This document shows positions 21,779-34,429 of a DNA stretch of 64,000 bases, piece by piece. The translations under genes were made by a program, and so were the position numbers. Position 1 is the first letter of the stretch. Each line of letters begins with the position of its first letter. The notes beneath the pieces are model-generated. The model was given only the letters and a program-made list of their open reading frames with translations. It was not told the DNA's origin and made no database searches. The DNA is from Anodontia alba (taxonomy: Eukaryota > Mollusca > Bivalvia > Lucinida > Lucinidae): assembly GCA_964016985.1 (NCBI GenBank), contig OZ024834.1, forward strand, positions 83,984,289-84,048,288, given 5' to 3'.

Positions 21779-24718
21779 CAAGAGGCCCACGGGCCACAAC
21801 TCGCTCACCTGAGTGAAACCGCCACTGCAGATATGCAGATGGCATGCAACATTTTTCCAATACTCTTATGACAAGGCAATGGCTTAAACAGTTTTTGAAA
21901 TATCTTGCTTACAAGGTTAAAATGCTGAAATTTTCAAAACGTCACAAGTAAAACAAGTCACCCCCAATGCCTCCTACCAACTTTTGAGTCAACTGGCATT
22001 TCGGTGCAGTAGAAGAAGCAAAACATAGATTTTCAAGATGGCTGCCATCTTGGATTTCCGATCGGAATGATTATAGCTATTTTTTGATCTACAAGTCACC
22101 CTGATGCTTTCTACTAAGTTTCAAGTCAATTGACTTTTAGGTTTAGGAGAAGAAGCGAAAAATAGATTTTCAAGATGGCTGTCATGGAGGCCATCTTGGA
22201 TTTCCAATTGGCACGATTTTAGCTACTTTTGATGTACAAGTCATCCCGATGCTTCCTAGCAAGTTTGGAGTCAATTGGCCTTTCGGTTCAGGAGAAGAAG
22301 CGAAAAATAGCTTTTCAAGATGGCTGCCATGGTGGCCATCTTGGATTTCTAATCAGCACAATTTAAGCTATTTTTGATTTATAAGTCACCCCAATGCTTC
22401 CTAACTAGTTTGGAGTCAATTGGCTTTTGGGTTTAGGAGTAGAAGCGAAAAATAGATTTTCAAGATGGCTGCCATGGTGGCCATCTTGGAATTTGGACCG
22501 ACACGATTTTAGCTATATTTGATCTACAAGTCACCCTGATGCTTCCTAGCAAGTTTGGAGTCAATTGGCCTTTCGGTTCAGGAGAAGAAGCGAAAAAGAT
22601 TTTCAAGATGGCGGTCATGGCGGCCATCTTGGATTTCCGATCGGAACGATTTAAGCTATTTTTTTATCTACATTTCACCCTGATGCTTCCTACCAAGTAT
22701 CGAGTCAATTGGCCCTGGGGTGTAGGAAGAGTAGGCTTTTATTGCAAATGTTCACGCTGCATGACGCACGCCGCATGACCCATGATGGACGACGGACATT
22801 GACTGACCACAATAGCTCACCATGCGCACTTCATGCTCAGGTGAGCTATAAATCTGAGCAAATCTGGCTCAGTGGCTCCGAGAAGTCGTCAAATTCTCAA
22901 CAATTTTCCCATATAAATGTTATGGGGCTCATACAATACATAGGGAAGCAAACTTGATCTTGCCGTAAAAAGGTCAAATGTCAACGTACGATAATCTTTT
23001 TACCAATTTTGGTAGATCTCCTGTCCCTGATGATTTGTGCACAGATTTAGCCCCAAGGCATCCTCAGTTCTGAAGAAGAAGATTTTTAAAGGGTCTTACC
23101 ATATATGGGCATGGTGGCCATCTTGGTCGACCTACCGCGACCATTTTAGCAATCTTTCGTTCCCCTAACTTAAGAAGGCACAATATGAAATTTGAGTAAA
23201 TTTGGCTCAGTGGCTTCAGAGAAGAAGAAATTTAAAATTCTCAACAATTTTCCTATTCAAATGTATGGGGCTAATACAAATGCATAGGGAAGCAAACTTG
23301 ACCCTGCAGTAAAAAGGTCAAATGTCAACGTACGAAAATTCTTTTAGCAACTTTGGTAGACCTCTCGTTCCCGATGATTTGTGCAAAGATTCAGCCCCAA
23401 GGCATTCTCGGTTCTGGAGAAGAAGATTTTTAAAGGTTTTTACCATATATGGGCATGGCGGCCATCTTGGTCACAGACCGCGACAATTTTAGCAATCTTT
23501 TGTTTCTCCACACTAAGGTGGCTCCATATGAAATTTGAACAAAATTAGCTCAGAGGTTCCAGAGGAGAAGTCGTTTGAAACTCTTAACAATTTTCCCATT
23601 CAAATGTATAGAGCTCATACAAATGCATAGGGAAGCGAACTTGACCTTGCCGTAAAAAGGTCAAACATCAAAGTACGACAATTCTTTTAGCAACTTTGGT
23701 TGACCTCTCGTCCCCGATGATTCGTGCAAAGATTCAGCCCCAAGGCATCCTCGGTTATGGAGAAGAAGATTTTTAAAGGTTTTTACCATATATGGGCATG
23801 GCGGCCATCTTGGTCAACGGACCGCGACAATTTTAGCTATCTTTTGTTTCCCCACACTAAGGTGGCTCCATATGAAATTTGAACAAAATTAGCTCAGCGG
23901 CTTCAGAGGAGAAGTCCTTTGAAACTCTTTAACAATTTTCCCATTCAAATGTATAGAGCTCATACAAATGCATAGGGAAGCGAACTTGACCTTGCCATAA
24001 AAAGGTCAAACGTCAACGTACGACAATTCTTTTAGCAACTTTGGTTGACCTCTTGTCCCCGATGATTCGTGCAAAGATTCAGCCCCAAGGCATCCTCGGT
24101 TATGGAGAAGAAGATTTTTAAAGGTTTTTACCATATATGGGCATGGCGGCCATCTTGGTCAACGGACCGCAACAATTTTAGCAATCTTTTGTTTCCCCAC
24201 ACTAAGGGGGCTCCATATGAAATTTGAACAAAATTAGCTCAGAGGCTTCAGAGGAGAAGTCGTTTGAAACTCTTAACAATTTTCCCATTCAAATGTATAG
24301 AGCTCATACAAATGCACACGGAAGCGAACTTGACCTTACTGTAAAAAAATCAAACGTCAACGTACGACAATTCTTTTAGCAACTTTGGTTGACCTCCCGT
24401 CCCCGATGATTTGTGCAAAGATTCAGCCCCAAGGCATCCTCGGTTATGGAGAAGAAGATTTTTAAAGGTTTTTACCATATATGGGCATGGCGGCCATCTT
24501 GGTCGACGGACCGCGACCATTTTAGCAATCTTTCGTTCCCCCACCCTAAGGAGGCTCCATATGAAATTTGAGCAAAATTGGCTCAGCGGCTTCAGAGGAG
24601 AAGTCGTTTGAAAATGTTAACGGACGGACAGACGGACGGACGCACGGACGGACGGACGCACGGACGACGGACGAAAAGTGATCACAATAGCTCATCCTGA
24701 GCAGAGCTCAGGTGAGCT
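21779..24718. repeat. 2.9-kb composite tandem repeat element, copy 2
   Basis: Collinear with 5808-8726 over its whole length, with five units in each of its two blocks and the same terminal GGAC microsatellite. It interrupts GTGCAATTGTAA | AAATGCTCAAAG of the 305-bp array, an uninterrupted form of which is at about 26368-26392. That shows it moved or was copied as a unit. At most two A bases could be a target duplication. Confidence 0.85.
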
Positions 24719-24819
24719 AAAAATGCTCAAAGTTATAAAGGGCCATAACTCAGGAAGTAATTTTCAGAATTTATTCAAAAGTTAATCAGGTCATATACTC
24801 ATCAATACCAATCTATTCA

Positions 24820-24861
24820 TTGGGTTGACTGGGCCATAAAACCTCAACACAAACAAACAAA
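24820..24861 (+). mobile_element. SINE 3' tail fragment with target duplication
   Basis: Only the last about 42 bp of the tRNA-SINE (TTGGGTTGACTGGGCCATAA ... CAAACAAA) is present, flanked by a 12-bp duplication CCAATCTATTCA at 24808-24819 and 24862-24873. This is a 5'-truncated retrotransposition event. Confidence 0.8.
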
Positions 24862-27137
24862 CCAATCTATTCACCAGGTTTCAAGGCTCTAGCTTCAATA
24901 GCTTTTGAGATATTTTGCTGACAAGAATTCATCCATATTTTTTCAAAGGGCCATAACTCAAGAAAGGGGGATAATCCTGATAAGAAAAAAAATATGTGTC
25001 AGCTATTTTTTCATGAGGAATCCATATATGAAATTTCAAAACCCTAGCATGCACAGTTCAAAACTTATGCTATGCATCAAAAAGTGTGCAATTGTAAAAA
25101 TGCCCAAAGTTATAAAGGGCTTTAACTCATGAAGTAATTTTCAGAATTTATTCAAAAGTTAATCAGGTCATCTACTCATCACTACCAATCTATTCCTTAA
25201 ATTTCAAGGCTCTAGCCACAATGGTTTTTGAGATACTTTGCTGACAAGATTCCATCCATATTTTTTCAAAGGGCCATAACTCAGGAAAGGGGTATAATCC
25301 TGACGGGGGAAAAAAATGTGTCAGCTATTTTTTATGAGGTATCCATACATGAAATTTCAAAACCCTAGCATGCACAGTTCAAAACCCTTGCTGAGCATCA
25401 AAAAGTGTGCAATGTAAAAATGCCCAAAATGACAAAGGGCCATAACTCAAGAAGTACTTTTCAGAAGTTAATCAGGTCATCTACTCATCACTACCAATTT
25501 ATTCCTTAAATTTCAAGGCTCTAGCCTCAATAGTTTTTGAGATATTTTGCTGTCAAGACTTCATCCATATTTTTTTCAAAGGGCCGTAACTCAGGTAAGG
25601 GGCATAATCCTAATAAGAAAAAAAAAAAAAAATATGTGTCAGCTATTTTTTCATGAGAAATCTAAATATGAAATTTCAAAACCCTAGTATGCACAGTTCA
25701 AAACTTATGCTATGCATCAAAAAGTGTGCAATGTAAAAATGCCCAAAATGACAAGGGGCCATAACTCAAGAAGTATGTTTCAGAATTTATTCAAAAGTTA
25801 ATCAGGTCATCTACTCATCGCTACCAACCTATTCCTCATATTTCAAGGCTCTAGCTTCAATAGTTTTTTAGATAGCTTGCTAAAAAGATTCCATCCATAT
25901 TTTTCTAAGGGCCATAACTCAGGAAAGGGGCATAATCCTGACAAGAAAAAAAATACATGTCAGCTATTTTTTCATGAGGAATCCATATATGAAATTTCAA
26001 AACCCTAGCATGCACAGTTCAAAACTTATGCTATGCATCAAAAAGTGTGCAACGTAAAAATGCCCAAAATTATAAAGGGCCATAACTCATGAAGTAATTT
26101 TCAGAATTTATTCAAAAGTTAATCAGGTCATCTACTCATCAATACCAATCTATTCACCAGGTTTCAAGGCTCTAGCTTCAATAGCTTTTGAGATATTTTG
26201 CTGATAAAAATTCGTCGATATTTTTTCAAAGGACCATAACTCAGGAAAGGGGCATAATCCTGATAAGAAAAAAACATGTGTAAGCTATTTTTTCATGAGG
26301 AATCTATATACGAAATTTCAAATCCTAGCATGCACAGTTCAAAACTTATGCTATGCATCAAAAAGTGTGCAATTGTAAAAATGCTCAAAGTTATAAAGGG
26401 CCATAACTCAGGAAGTAATTTTCAGAATTTATTCAAAAGTTAATCAGGTCATATACTCATCACAATACCAATCTATTCACCAGGTTTCAAGGCTCTAGCT
26501 TCAATAGCTTTTGAGATATTTTGCTGACAAGAATTCATCCATATTTTTTCAAAGGGCCATAACTCAAGAAAGGGGCATAATCCTGATAAGAAAAAAATAT
26601 GTGTCAGCTATTTTTTCATGAGGAATCCATATATGAAATTTCAAAACCCTAGCATGCACAGTTCAAAACTTATGCTATGCATCAAAAAGTGTGCAATTGT
26701 AAAAATGCCCAAAGTTATAAAGGGCCATAACTCATGAAGTAATTTTCAGAATTTATTCAAAAGTTAATCAGGTCATCTACTCATGAATACCAATCTATTT
26801 AACAGGTTTCAAGACTCTAGCTTCAATAGCTTTAGAGATATTCTACTGACAAGATTTCATCTATATTTTTTCAAAGGGCTGTAACTCAGGAAAGGGGCAT
26901 AATCCTAATTGGGAAAAAAAACAAGGGTCAGCTATTTTTTCATGAAGAATCCATACATGAAATTTCAAAACCTAGCATGCATGGTTCAGAAGTTATGCTA
27001 TGCACCAAAAAGTGTAACGGACGGACGCACCGACGGACGGACGCACACACGCACAAACGTCCCAGAAGCAATATGCCCCTCCAACTTCTTCGAAGCTGGG
27101 GGCATATATAGATAAATATAGTAATTTTTTCTATATA

Positions 27138-27461
27138 CAGTGAACCCTCGTTACAATAACAGCATTTGTTCCCAAATGTTTCCATTAAAATGAATTTGCT
27201 GTTGTAATCCTCAATGGACAGAATGATATATAAAAAGAGACCTTGTTTTACTCTTATTTCCTCATAGAACATATGTTTTGAATATTTGAGGCAATTCTAA
27301 CAAATATCCAAAACATATGTTTGTTGAAGTTTTAATGCATTATATTCTTGGATAATTTCTCATTAACTGTAACCTCTTCAGCGAAGGTTTTGTGACATTC
27401 AAATTGTCATTATAACATATTTTGTTGTTCTAATGAGTGTCAGTGTAACGAGGGTTGACTG
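27138..27461. mobile_element. Tc1/mariner-like MITE containing a K-related hairpin
   Basis: Inverted ends CAGTGAACCCTCGTTACA and GTGTAACGAGGGTTGACTG, with TA (27136-27137) at the left. The middle holds ACATATGTTTTGAATATTTG ... CAAATATCCAAAACATATGT, related to the K core. No coding sequence. Confidence 0.55.
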
Positions 27462-27767
27462 TGCATGTAATCTATACAGTTTTGTTTGGTTACAACAGTT
27501 TTGGATCCATCTATGAATCATGTTATATCTCATATATACCCTTTTATAATAAATCATATTAAAAAGAGGTTTGTGTGTTTGAAAGGGTTCTGTGCTGAAA
27601 TTTTGCATGCCAAGAATTTATGCCATCTACTGACAACCACTGCAGCAGGTTGAAGTTCATATTGATCCAGTCCACATGACTCTCTTTGCAGCATCAAGAG
27701 TCCTGGATTCACATTCCCAGACTGATTAACCTGTAAAATGCTACAGACAAAATTGTGCTTGATATTT

Positions 27768-28787
27768 TTAGTTCACCTGAGCATGAAGAGCTCGGTGAGC
27801 TTTTGAGATCAGTCAATGTCCATTATGTGTTTTACTGCATCAACAATTTGCTTCAAATGACTACTCCTCCTAAATCCTGGGCCAATTGACTCTTAACTTG
27901 CCAGGAAGTATCAAGGTGACTTGCAGATCAAAAATAGTTAAAATCATTACGATCAGAAATCCAAGATGGCTGCCATCTTGAAAATCTATTTTGAACTTCT
28001 CCTGGACCAAAATGCCAATTGACTTGAAACCTGGTAGGAAGTATCAGGTTGACTTGTAGATTAAAAATAGCTAAAATCATTTTGATCGGAAATCCAAGAT
28101 GGCCGCCATGGTGACCATCTTTAAAAATCTATTTTGTGTTTCTTCTCCTAAACCAGAAGACCAGTTGACTCGAAACTTGGTACAAAGTATGACTGTGACT
28201 TGCAAAAATAACTAAAATCGTTCCAGTCTGAAATCAAAGATGGCCGCCATGGCAGCCATCTTAAAAATATATTTTGAACTTCTCCTGACCCAAAAGTCCA
28301 ATTGACGTGAAACTTGGTAGGAATTATCAGGGTGGCTTGCAGATCAAAATTGCTAAAATCATTCCAATTGGAAATCCAATGTAACCCTGGTGGCCAGTCT
28401 GAAAATCTATTTTCTGCCTCTTCTCTGAACCAAAAGACCAACTGACAGGAAAATTGGCTGGAAGTATCAGGTTGACTTTCTGATAAAAAAAAAAACAAAA
28501 AAAAAACTAAAATCATTCCCATCAGAAACCAAAGATGGTAGGAAGCTTGGTAGGAAGTATCAGGGCAATTTGTAGAGCAAAAACAGCTAAAATTGTTTTG
28601 ACTGAAAATCAAAGATGGCCACCACAGCTGCCATCTTGAAATTCTATACTGAACTTCTTCTCTTGAAACAAGAGGCCAAATGACTTGAAATTTGATAGGA
28701 AGTATCATGGTAAGTTGCAGATCAAAAAATAGGTCAAAGTGTTCTGATTGGAAATCCAAAATGACCACAACGGCCACCATCTTGAAA
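27768..28787 (-). repeat. Diverged partial copy of the 2.9-kb element
   Basis: Starts TTAGTTCACCTGAGCATGAA and contains at least six CAAGATGGC / GCCATCTTG units with CCAAAAGACCAGTTGACT-like linkers, on the opposite strand to the other copies. The second block is absent. A 210-codon open frame here follows the repeat and is not a gene. Confidence 0.65.
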
Positions 28788-28794
28788 ATCAGTT

Positions 28795-29135
28795 TCTAAT
28801 GAGTACCAACAACATATGTTTTATGAAGAACTGGATAAAATTACCCCAAAATTATCGTCAAATGCTCCTCCTTATCATGCGTGTCCACTGTAATCTGGCG
28901 CTACGTAAACTGGTCTTATGTATTAGAAAAAGGATTGAAGGAGTATTTGGTGATAATTCTGCCATAAGTTTTCTTATTTCTCCTTAAACATGTTAAAAAC
29001 ATGTTGTCGATATGCATTAGAAATGCTTTGTCACAATGCTTCCAATGAGTACAAGCAATTAATATGTTTTTTATGGAGATCTGGAAATAATTATCACAGA
29101 ATTATCAACTACTCTCCTACAACATGTCCTCTCAG
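28795..29135. mobile_element. F MITEs: a right half and a complete diverged copy
   Basis: 28795-28885 is a K right arm plus the F end GCTCCTCCTTATCATGCG. 28928-29135 has both F arms (GAAGGAGTATTTGGTGATAA; ACTACTCTCCTACAACATGT) and a weakened core (TGCATTAGAAATGC...GCTTCCAATGAGTAC). Confidence 0.5.
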
Positions 29136-29273
29136 GGCTGAATGCCGGCTATATGGAAGGGATTCAATCCGGACAGTTTTTGGCAAAAACTAGGAGTTTT
29201 TTTTACAAATTTCCCCATGAAAACAAAAATTGTATAAGAAGTTTAATGCTAAGTAACATGCTCTGATCCCATT

Positions 29274-29506
29274 TTAAACCTTAAACTGCCAATCACAACA
29301 ATTGTCGTCTGTTTCGTCATCTGCTTGTGATTTTAAAAGTCACTTCTGCAAACAGTGTGGACCCAGATCAGACTCCTCCTTTAACCACACTGTTTGCCTG
29401 TATGCAAAAATAGGTTTGAAAAGTTTGCAAGAATATTCAGCAGACGACATAAACAGACGGCATTTTCAGATGCAGGTTTTCTTGGCGTTTTAAGGGTTAA
29501 GGTCAC
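29274..29506. mobile_element. G MITE with B-core hairpin
   Basis: Left CCTTAAACTGCCAATCACAA, CAATTGTCGTCTG; right GCAGACGACATAAAC ... CTTGGCGTTTTAAGGGTTAA. The centre is a B core (29347-29400) with one arm partly deleted. A better copy is 44903-45131. Confidence 0.6.
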
Positions 29507-29659
29507 ACAGAATAACATGCCTGGGACTTCAATGTTCACACACATGACAATTTTTTTTTTTTTCATAACACACAACACATATCCTTCAAACGCATTTTAA
29601 AGGCTTAAAATAACTCCACATTGAATTTTAGATAAATTCCTTTCCTCCTTAAAAAAAAA

Positions 29660-30062
29660 AAAAAAAAAAATTTACCACTTCCTGGGCAATTTCAGCAGAT
29701 GAAAGTGGATGAGATTTTATTTTTAATTTTCCCATTTTCTCCATTGGATACAATTTGTACAAAATGTAAAAAATGTTTTCTGAGAAAAAATAGAAAAATA
29801 TTTCAATATTTAACTGCTGAAAGTCTTACCCAGCTTTTTGGGCTTAACTCTGCATGCTGGGTAATTTTGCATGTTTTTTTGTTGTCTGCGGATTTTTTTT
29901 TTTTTTTTTTTTAAATTAACTTTTTTCAAAAAAAATCTTTCAGGAATACCATCAGAGTCTCAAACAGTTTGGACCCAGATCAGGCCCGACATTGTCGGGC
30001 CTGATCTGGGTCCAAACTTGTTTGCAAAGGTTATCAACAGACAACAAAGTCGCCACTAGCGG
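29660..30062. repeat. C-core remnant and perfect B-core hairpin
   Basis: 29690-29835 has the C arms (CAGCAGATGAAAG ... AACTGCTGAAAG) around a decayed core. 29965-30020 is a perfect B hairpin with a unique tip GGCCCGACATTGTCGGGCC. Long T and A runs flank both. Confidence 0.5.
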
Positions 30063-30687
30063 GGAAAGATTTAAAATAACTCCACATTCAATTTAAATTT
30101 TAAGGCTAGATTTCCTTCCTCTGTAACATGATTAAGCAGTAATTTTAATTCTCCTGTATCCTTATTTAGCATTTAATCCAAATAATCAAATAAAACAATT
30201 TATCCAAATTTTGAGTCAACAAACTTTAAATTTTAATCATTATACAACATGAATTTAAAATATTAATTAAATTAAATCCAACTTGGGTTTGTTACGGCAA
30301 CGTTTCCTATGGACTTAATTAATCCAAACTGAAACGGCCCATCCTTGGTCAGGAATGCACAGTACTGCCCACTCCTTGAAATCACTGACCACAATCGCAA
30401 TGTCCAAGAACGGCAAATGTCCCCCCTTGTCAAAATGACTTACAGTTAATCTGACAACCTTGTATATTATAAACGGAAAGGTAATAATAGCAGAGGGCAT
30501 CAAGTGCATTCAAGAGGGAAGTCCGAAAAATGGAAAGAGAAGATACTATCCCACCCCCAGGGTACAAGTTATGGATGTTAATTGGTCATTACTAGTACAA
30601 ATGTACACAACAGATCATCAGCTGTCATTCTGGACATGCCATTTGCCTTATGGTTGTTTAATTCAAAATCTTAAATTCAATACACAT

Positions 30688-30876
30688 CATAGCTCCAAAT
30701 AGGATGATTCTTTTCAAGCAAAAAATATCGCTATTTTTCATATTTTTCCACATACATTGTGGGTACTCATTAGAAGTGCCTCAGTGAGGTACTTCTAATG
30801 AGTACCCACAACATGCTTTAATGAAGAAATAAGAAACCATTTTCCTGATACACAAAATCATTATCTGGAGCCATCA
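30688..30876. mobile_element. A MITE with K core
   Basis: Ends CATAGCTCCAAATAGGATG and ATCATTATCTGGAGCCATC; core arms GTGGGTACTCATTAGAAGT and ACTTCTAATGAGTACCCAC. Confidence 0.6.
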
Positions 30877-31386
30877 TGCATATCAGAAACAAACTGGACT
30901 CAAAATACCTAGACTAAACACCCATAGCTCAAATCTATCTAAAAAAAAAACAACATTGAACTTAAATACCTAGACAAAACACCCTTGGTTCTACTGGTAT
31001 TTCCATATTCAATGAGGTGTCTTCTCACTCGAAAAATCGAAAAATAGTGTTAAGCCTTGAAGCGCCAATCGCAACTACAGCAAACGATACTTTTAAATAT
31101 ATATTTTTTTATTTTTCAGAGAATATAAGAACTGACATTTCATGTGAATCATCCCCCCTTTACTCATGAGCCTCATCTTCTTTCAATACAGTTACTTAAA
31201 ACCTGCTGCATTTTTTTAAATCTTGGTCTATATATACATGTAGATGGCCGATGTCTTACCTGTGCACCGGTTATTTTGTTGATATTCACCGATTATATTC
31301 AAATTTGCACATGTGATATACCAATGAACAAATGAGGTTTATGCTAAAGCAATTCTGCCTCCCCTCCTGTTGGAAAACGTAGAATT

Positions 31387-31665
31387 CATTACAAAAACTC
31401 GCCTATTCAAATATATTGAAAATTTTACAACTAAAATAAGGAAAAATTCAGACTAAAAAATACTGATATTTTTCATATTTCTTCTCAAAACATAGATTGT
31501 TGGTACTCGTTAGAACTGCCTCGGTGAGGCAGTTCTAACGAGTACCCACAATCTATGGTTTTTAGCAAAACAAGAAAAATAATGTATACCCCTGTAAACC
31601 CCAGTTTTACTATATAAAAGTGGGGTTTAAGGGGGTCAAAATTATATAGGCGTGTTTTCGTGATG
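31387..31665. mobile_element. E MITE with K core
   Basis: Ends CATTACAAAAACTCGCCTAT and ATAGGCGTGTTTTCGTGATG; core tip AACTGCCTCGGTGAGGCAGTT, a paired change relative to the GCGCC form. Confidence 0.7.
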
Positions 31666-31769
31666 TTAGGGCTAAGCCTTGTTTCTGGAGGTCATGATGT
31701 GTATTCAAGCAGGCCTATTTTATGAAAATTTGGTCTTGAACCGCCCAGTAAGGGTTACATGTGATTTAA

Positions 31770-32100
31770 CTATTTTTAGGTCAACTGTTTACAATTAAGC
31801 CATAGTATACAAACGCCACAATTTCCTAAAGGTAGTTGTCGACGTGACTATCATTGACCAATGTAATCAAACCACGTGTTAGACGATATCTTGTTGCTGT
31901 GATCTGTTATACCTGGACTTGGACATTTTAGACATTGCCATGATTGGCAAACAGTGCAGACCCATTGGCAAACAGTGCAGACATTTGGGACATTGGCAAA
32001 CAGTACAGACGCAGATCAGATGCTGTGTTCTTTAAATTCGGGAAGGTAAGGGTTAAATTAAACAGTCTTGACCTCCCTGTTCAGGACCATTCCCCACCCC
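31770..32100. repeat. Long B-core repeat with three partial cores
   Basis: Includes AAGCCATAGTATACAAACGCC (empty mariner site), GTAGTTGTCGACGTGACTAT and three successive CATTGGCAAACAGTGCAGAC-like left arms at 31945-32005, but no full right arm. Confidence 0.5.
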
Positions 32101-32144
32101 CCCACCCCAAGCCGTCCCCCGCCGATGCTAAGAACGCCTCTTCC

Positions 32145-32428
32145 TAGCTCCAGATAGGCAGTGATATGAGGCACTTTTTTCAATCATTGTTGATATTTTT
32201 CTTATTTCTCCACAAAACCGTGTGTTGTGGTACCGCCTGCCTAGATAAGAGTGCATATCAGCTTAATAAATATTTTTCTTATTTCTCCATGAAAACATAT
32301 GTTGTGGGTACTCATTAGAAGCACCTCAGCGAGGTGCTTCTACTGAGTACCACAACATGTTTTCGTGGAGAAATAAGAAAAATATCAATACTATTGGATT
32401 GAAAAAAGCACCTTAACTAGACCTATGG
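32145..32428. mobile_element. A MITEs, two overlapping, one complete core
   Basis: CTAGCTCCAGATAGGCAG starts the first; the second has core arms GTGGGTACTCATTAGAAGCA and TGCTTCTACTGAGTACCAC with a CACC/GGTG tip, ending ACCTTAACTAGACCTATGG. Confidence 0.55.
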
Positions 32429-32446
32429 GTACCCATTAGATGTGCC

Positions 32447-32745
32447 TTAGACTGGCTCCAGTCTCTAGTGACTAAATATTCATTCCTATTATATTCCTGT
32501 TTGATAATCCACTAAAATAAAACCAAAATTATATCATGACTACAAAGCCTGGTCACTCGTCCTTATAATCCAGTTTGAAATCCACAAAAATAAAACCAAA
32601 ATAGTATCAAATATGACTATAAAGACTGGTCACTAGTGACCTGGCTTTCTAATGATATTATTTTGGTTTATTTTAGTGGATTATCAAACAGGATTAATTA
32701 TAAGAATACTTATTTAGTCACTGGAGACTGGAGACAGTCTAGGTT
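32447..32745. mobile_element. I MITE, enlarged
   Basis: Ends TTAGACTGGCTCCAGTCTCT and ACTGGAGACTGGAGACAGTC; between them the central CTGGTCAC... unit appears twice. Confidence 0.55.
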
Positions 32746-33002
32746 AATACATATGAATCAGTCTGTCTACTTCTATTTCAGTTGCACTTAAAGTCTATTT
32801 TATCAACTGAACAGGTGTGAAAAATGATTGATAACATTATCCCATAAAATGATGACATTATGTCTTGGGGCTCTTCTGATTTAGAAATAAAATCAGGTAC
32901 ATTTCTTGAACTTTAACCCCAGTGCTATATTTTAATCAACTGTACTTTAACTTTGATATCATCTTCCTGTCTGGGTTTATTTCCCCTGGCAAAAACCAAT
33001 TT

Positions 33003-34352
33003 TAACCAGTTTACCACTCTCTTAGTAGTTTCAGCAGATGACAAACTGACCAGCATTCCCACTCACATTTTGATTTAGGGGTACATGTACCCCTTGGGTT
33101 TAGCATTTGGGGGTACAGATCACTTTTTGAGGGTACACATATTTGTGGGTAATTAAATGCCTTGTTAAGCACTGGGAAGACTTTATACTTTAAATGTCAT
33201 TGTGGTCAGTTTTAGGTACTTTGTCTTAGTATTTTAAATAAAAGGAAAACTGTGCTTCAATCATATCAAGACGTCACTTTTCCAAAACATATTCTTCAGT
33301 CAAAAGAACCTAATACTAACAGCCAAGTTCAAGTACTATTCAAGTTTCTTAGATATACAATGTTTAAAAACAGGTAAAACAGGTTCTGTCCAGAATGTTG
33401 TTCCTTTCATTCAGTGTGAGCCGGACATACGTATTTTATAGAAAATCGCTACTGCAAAATGGCATGAAAGATTGGAAATTCTATGAAAGAGTGTATGACA
33501 TTTTCCTGGGAGTTCTGAGCGCTTTTAATATTCATAACAGTGTTTATTGACTGAATAATTAAACTTTTTCGGGAAATTAGGAAGTCACGAAAACTTATGA
33601 CATGTAGATTTTATGGCAATAAGTACATGTTTTTGTTGATAACAGTCATTAAAAACTTGGCTAAAGTAGTCATGCAGCGGTACAACTATCCTAAATTAAT
33701 CTAAATGAAACAAAATATTTCTTTTGCGTGCAGTAATTACCGATCTAATTGACAACTTCTGTATATGCTTCAGGGGACCGAGCCGTATCGAAACTCAGAG
33801 AAAAAGAGGTGTCCACTGAACCGCGATACAATGTAATGGTCGTCAGTGATTGGATAATGCATAAAAGATCATACACAATAACCAATGAACAATAATCTTA
33901 TCCCTCTCGGTAAGAATATAAATACATTCCGGGATTTCCGTCCTGTGCAGTTGTCGAACGCATTCGTTATTGTCCGCCAGCAACCGCAGTGTTTCGATGC
34001 TTTATTAATATCTAAAATGATATGCTATTGAGCGAAAACTGACTCAGTAGGACGTACGCATGTTGCAATTTATACGTGCACCAAATTTTTGGTACGTTTA
34101 TGTACGTAGATACCAACAGTTCTGTACGCTCATGGCAGATTCTCTACGTGAATTACGTACTGCAGTACGTGAATGGGAATGCTGCTGACAACATTTTTTC
34201 TTATTTTCCCCAGAGAACAAATTTGACATTCTCATGCAAATTTTGGAGACAATCTGCATGAAATGGCAAAACCTGGTTTAAGAGAAAAATAAGAAAAATA
34301 TTTCAATTTATGGTCTACTGGAAATCTGACCCATAAAGTTAAGCTTTAAACA
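33003..34352. mobile_element. C MITE split by the 1,134-bp element
   Basis: The left part (TTAACCAGTTTACCACTCTC, TTTCAGCAGATGACAAACTGAC) and the right part (CTGACAACATTTTTTC, core GAAATTTGACATTCTCATGC) together make one C MITE, proving later insertion of the 33051-34184 element. Confidence 0.6.
33051..34184 (+). mobile_element. 1,134-bp TIR element, copy 1 (promoter-like interior)
   Basis: Ends CAGCATTCCCACTCAC and GTGAATGGGAATGCTG are inverted. The flanks show the 5-bp CTGAC both sides (33046-33050, 34185-34189). No transposase. The interior looks like a pol II promoter: ATTGG (33849), AACCAATGA (33879), TATAAATA (33916-33923) and, about 30 bp on, GTGCAGTTGTCGAACGC. After it a short open frame (QFCTLMADSLRELRTAV ...) runs to the right end. 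A near-identical inverted copy is at 36520-37653. The superfamily is not clear. Confidence 0.75.
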
Positions 34353-34429
34353 TGAGCTATGCATTACTTCTACTTTCGTTTCTCATCATATAGTTTTTAA
34401 TTGTTAATTAAAGCGCTCTAATTTATAGC

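Larger units (their letters stand above)
21470..27112. repeat. 305-bp tandem array, interrupted by the 2.9-kb element
   Basis: Diverged units of about 305 bp each hold GGGCCATAACTCAGGAAAGG, GGCATAATCCTGATAAGAAA, AACCCTAGCATGCACAGTTC and TCTAGCTTCAATAGCTTTTG. The array starts before 21.6 kb, is split by the 2.9-kb element (21779-24718), resumes at 24719 and ends with a GGAC microsatellite and CTTCGAAGCTGGGGGCATAT. Small open frames in it repeat with the period and are not genes. Confidence 0.85.

Noticed and set aside
24719..27112. CRISPR-like array
   Set aside because: Repeats of about 305 bp are continuous and diverged, with no short repeat/unique spacer pattern, in a eukaryotic context.
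28148..28780. 210-codon minus-strand frame
   Set aside because: Encodes the AAGATGGC repeat of a diverged 2.9-kb element, with the residue pattern repeating at the unit length.
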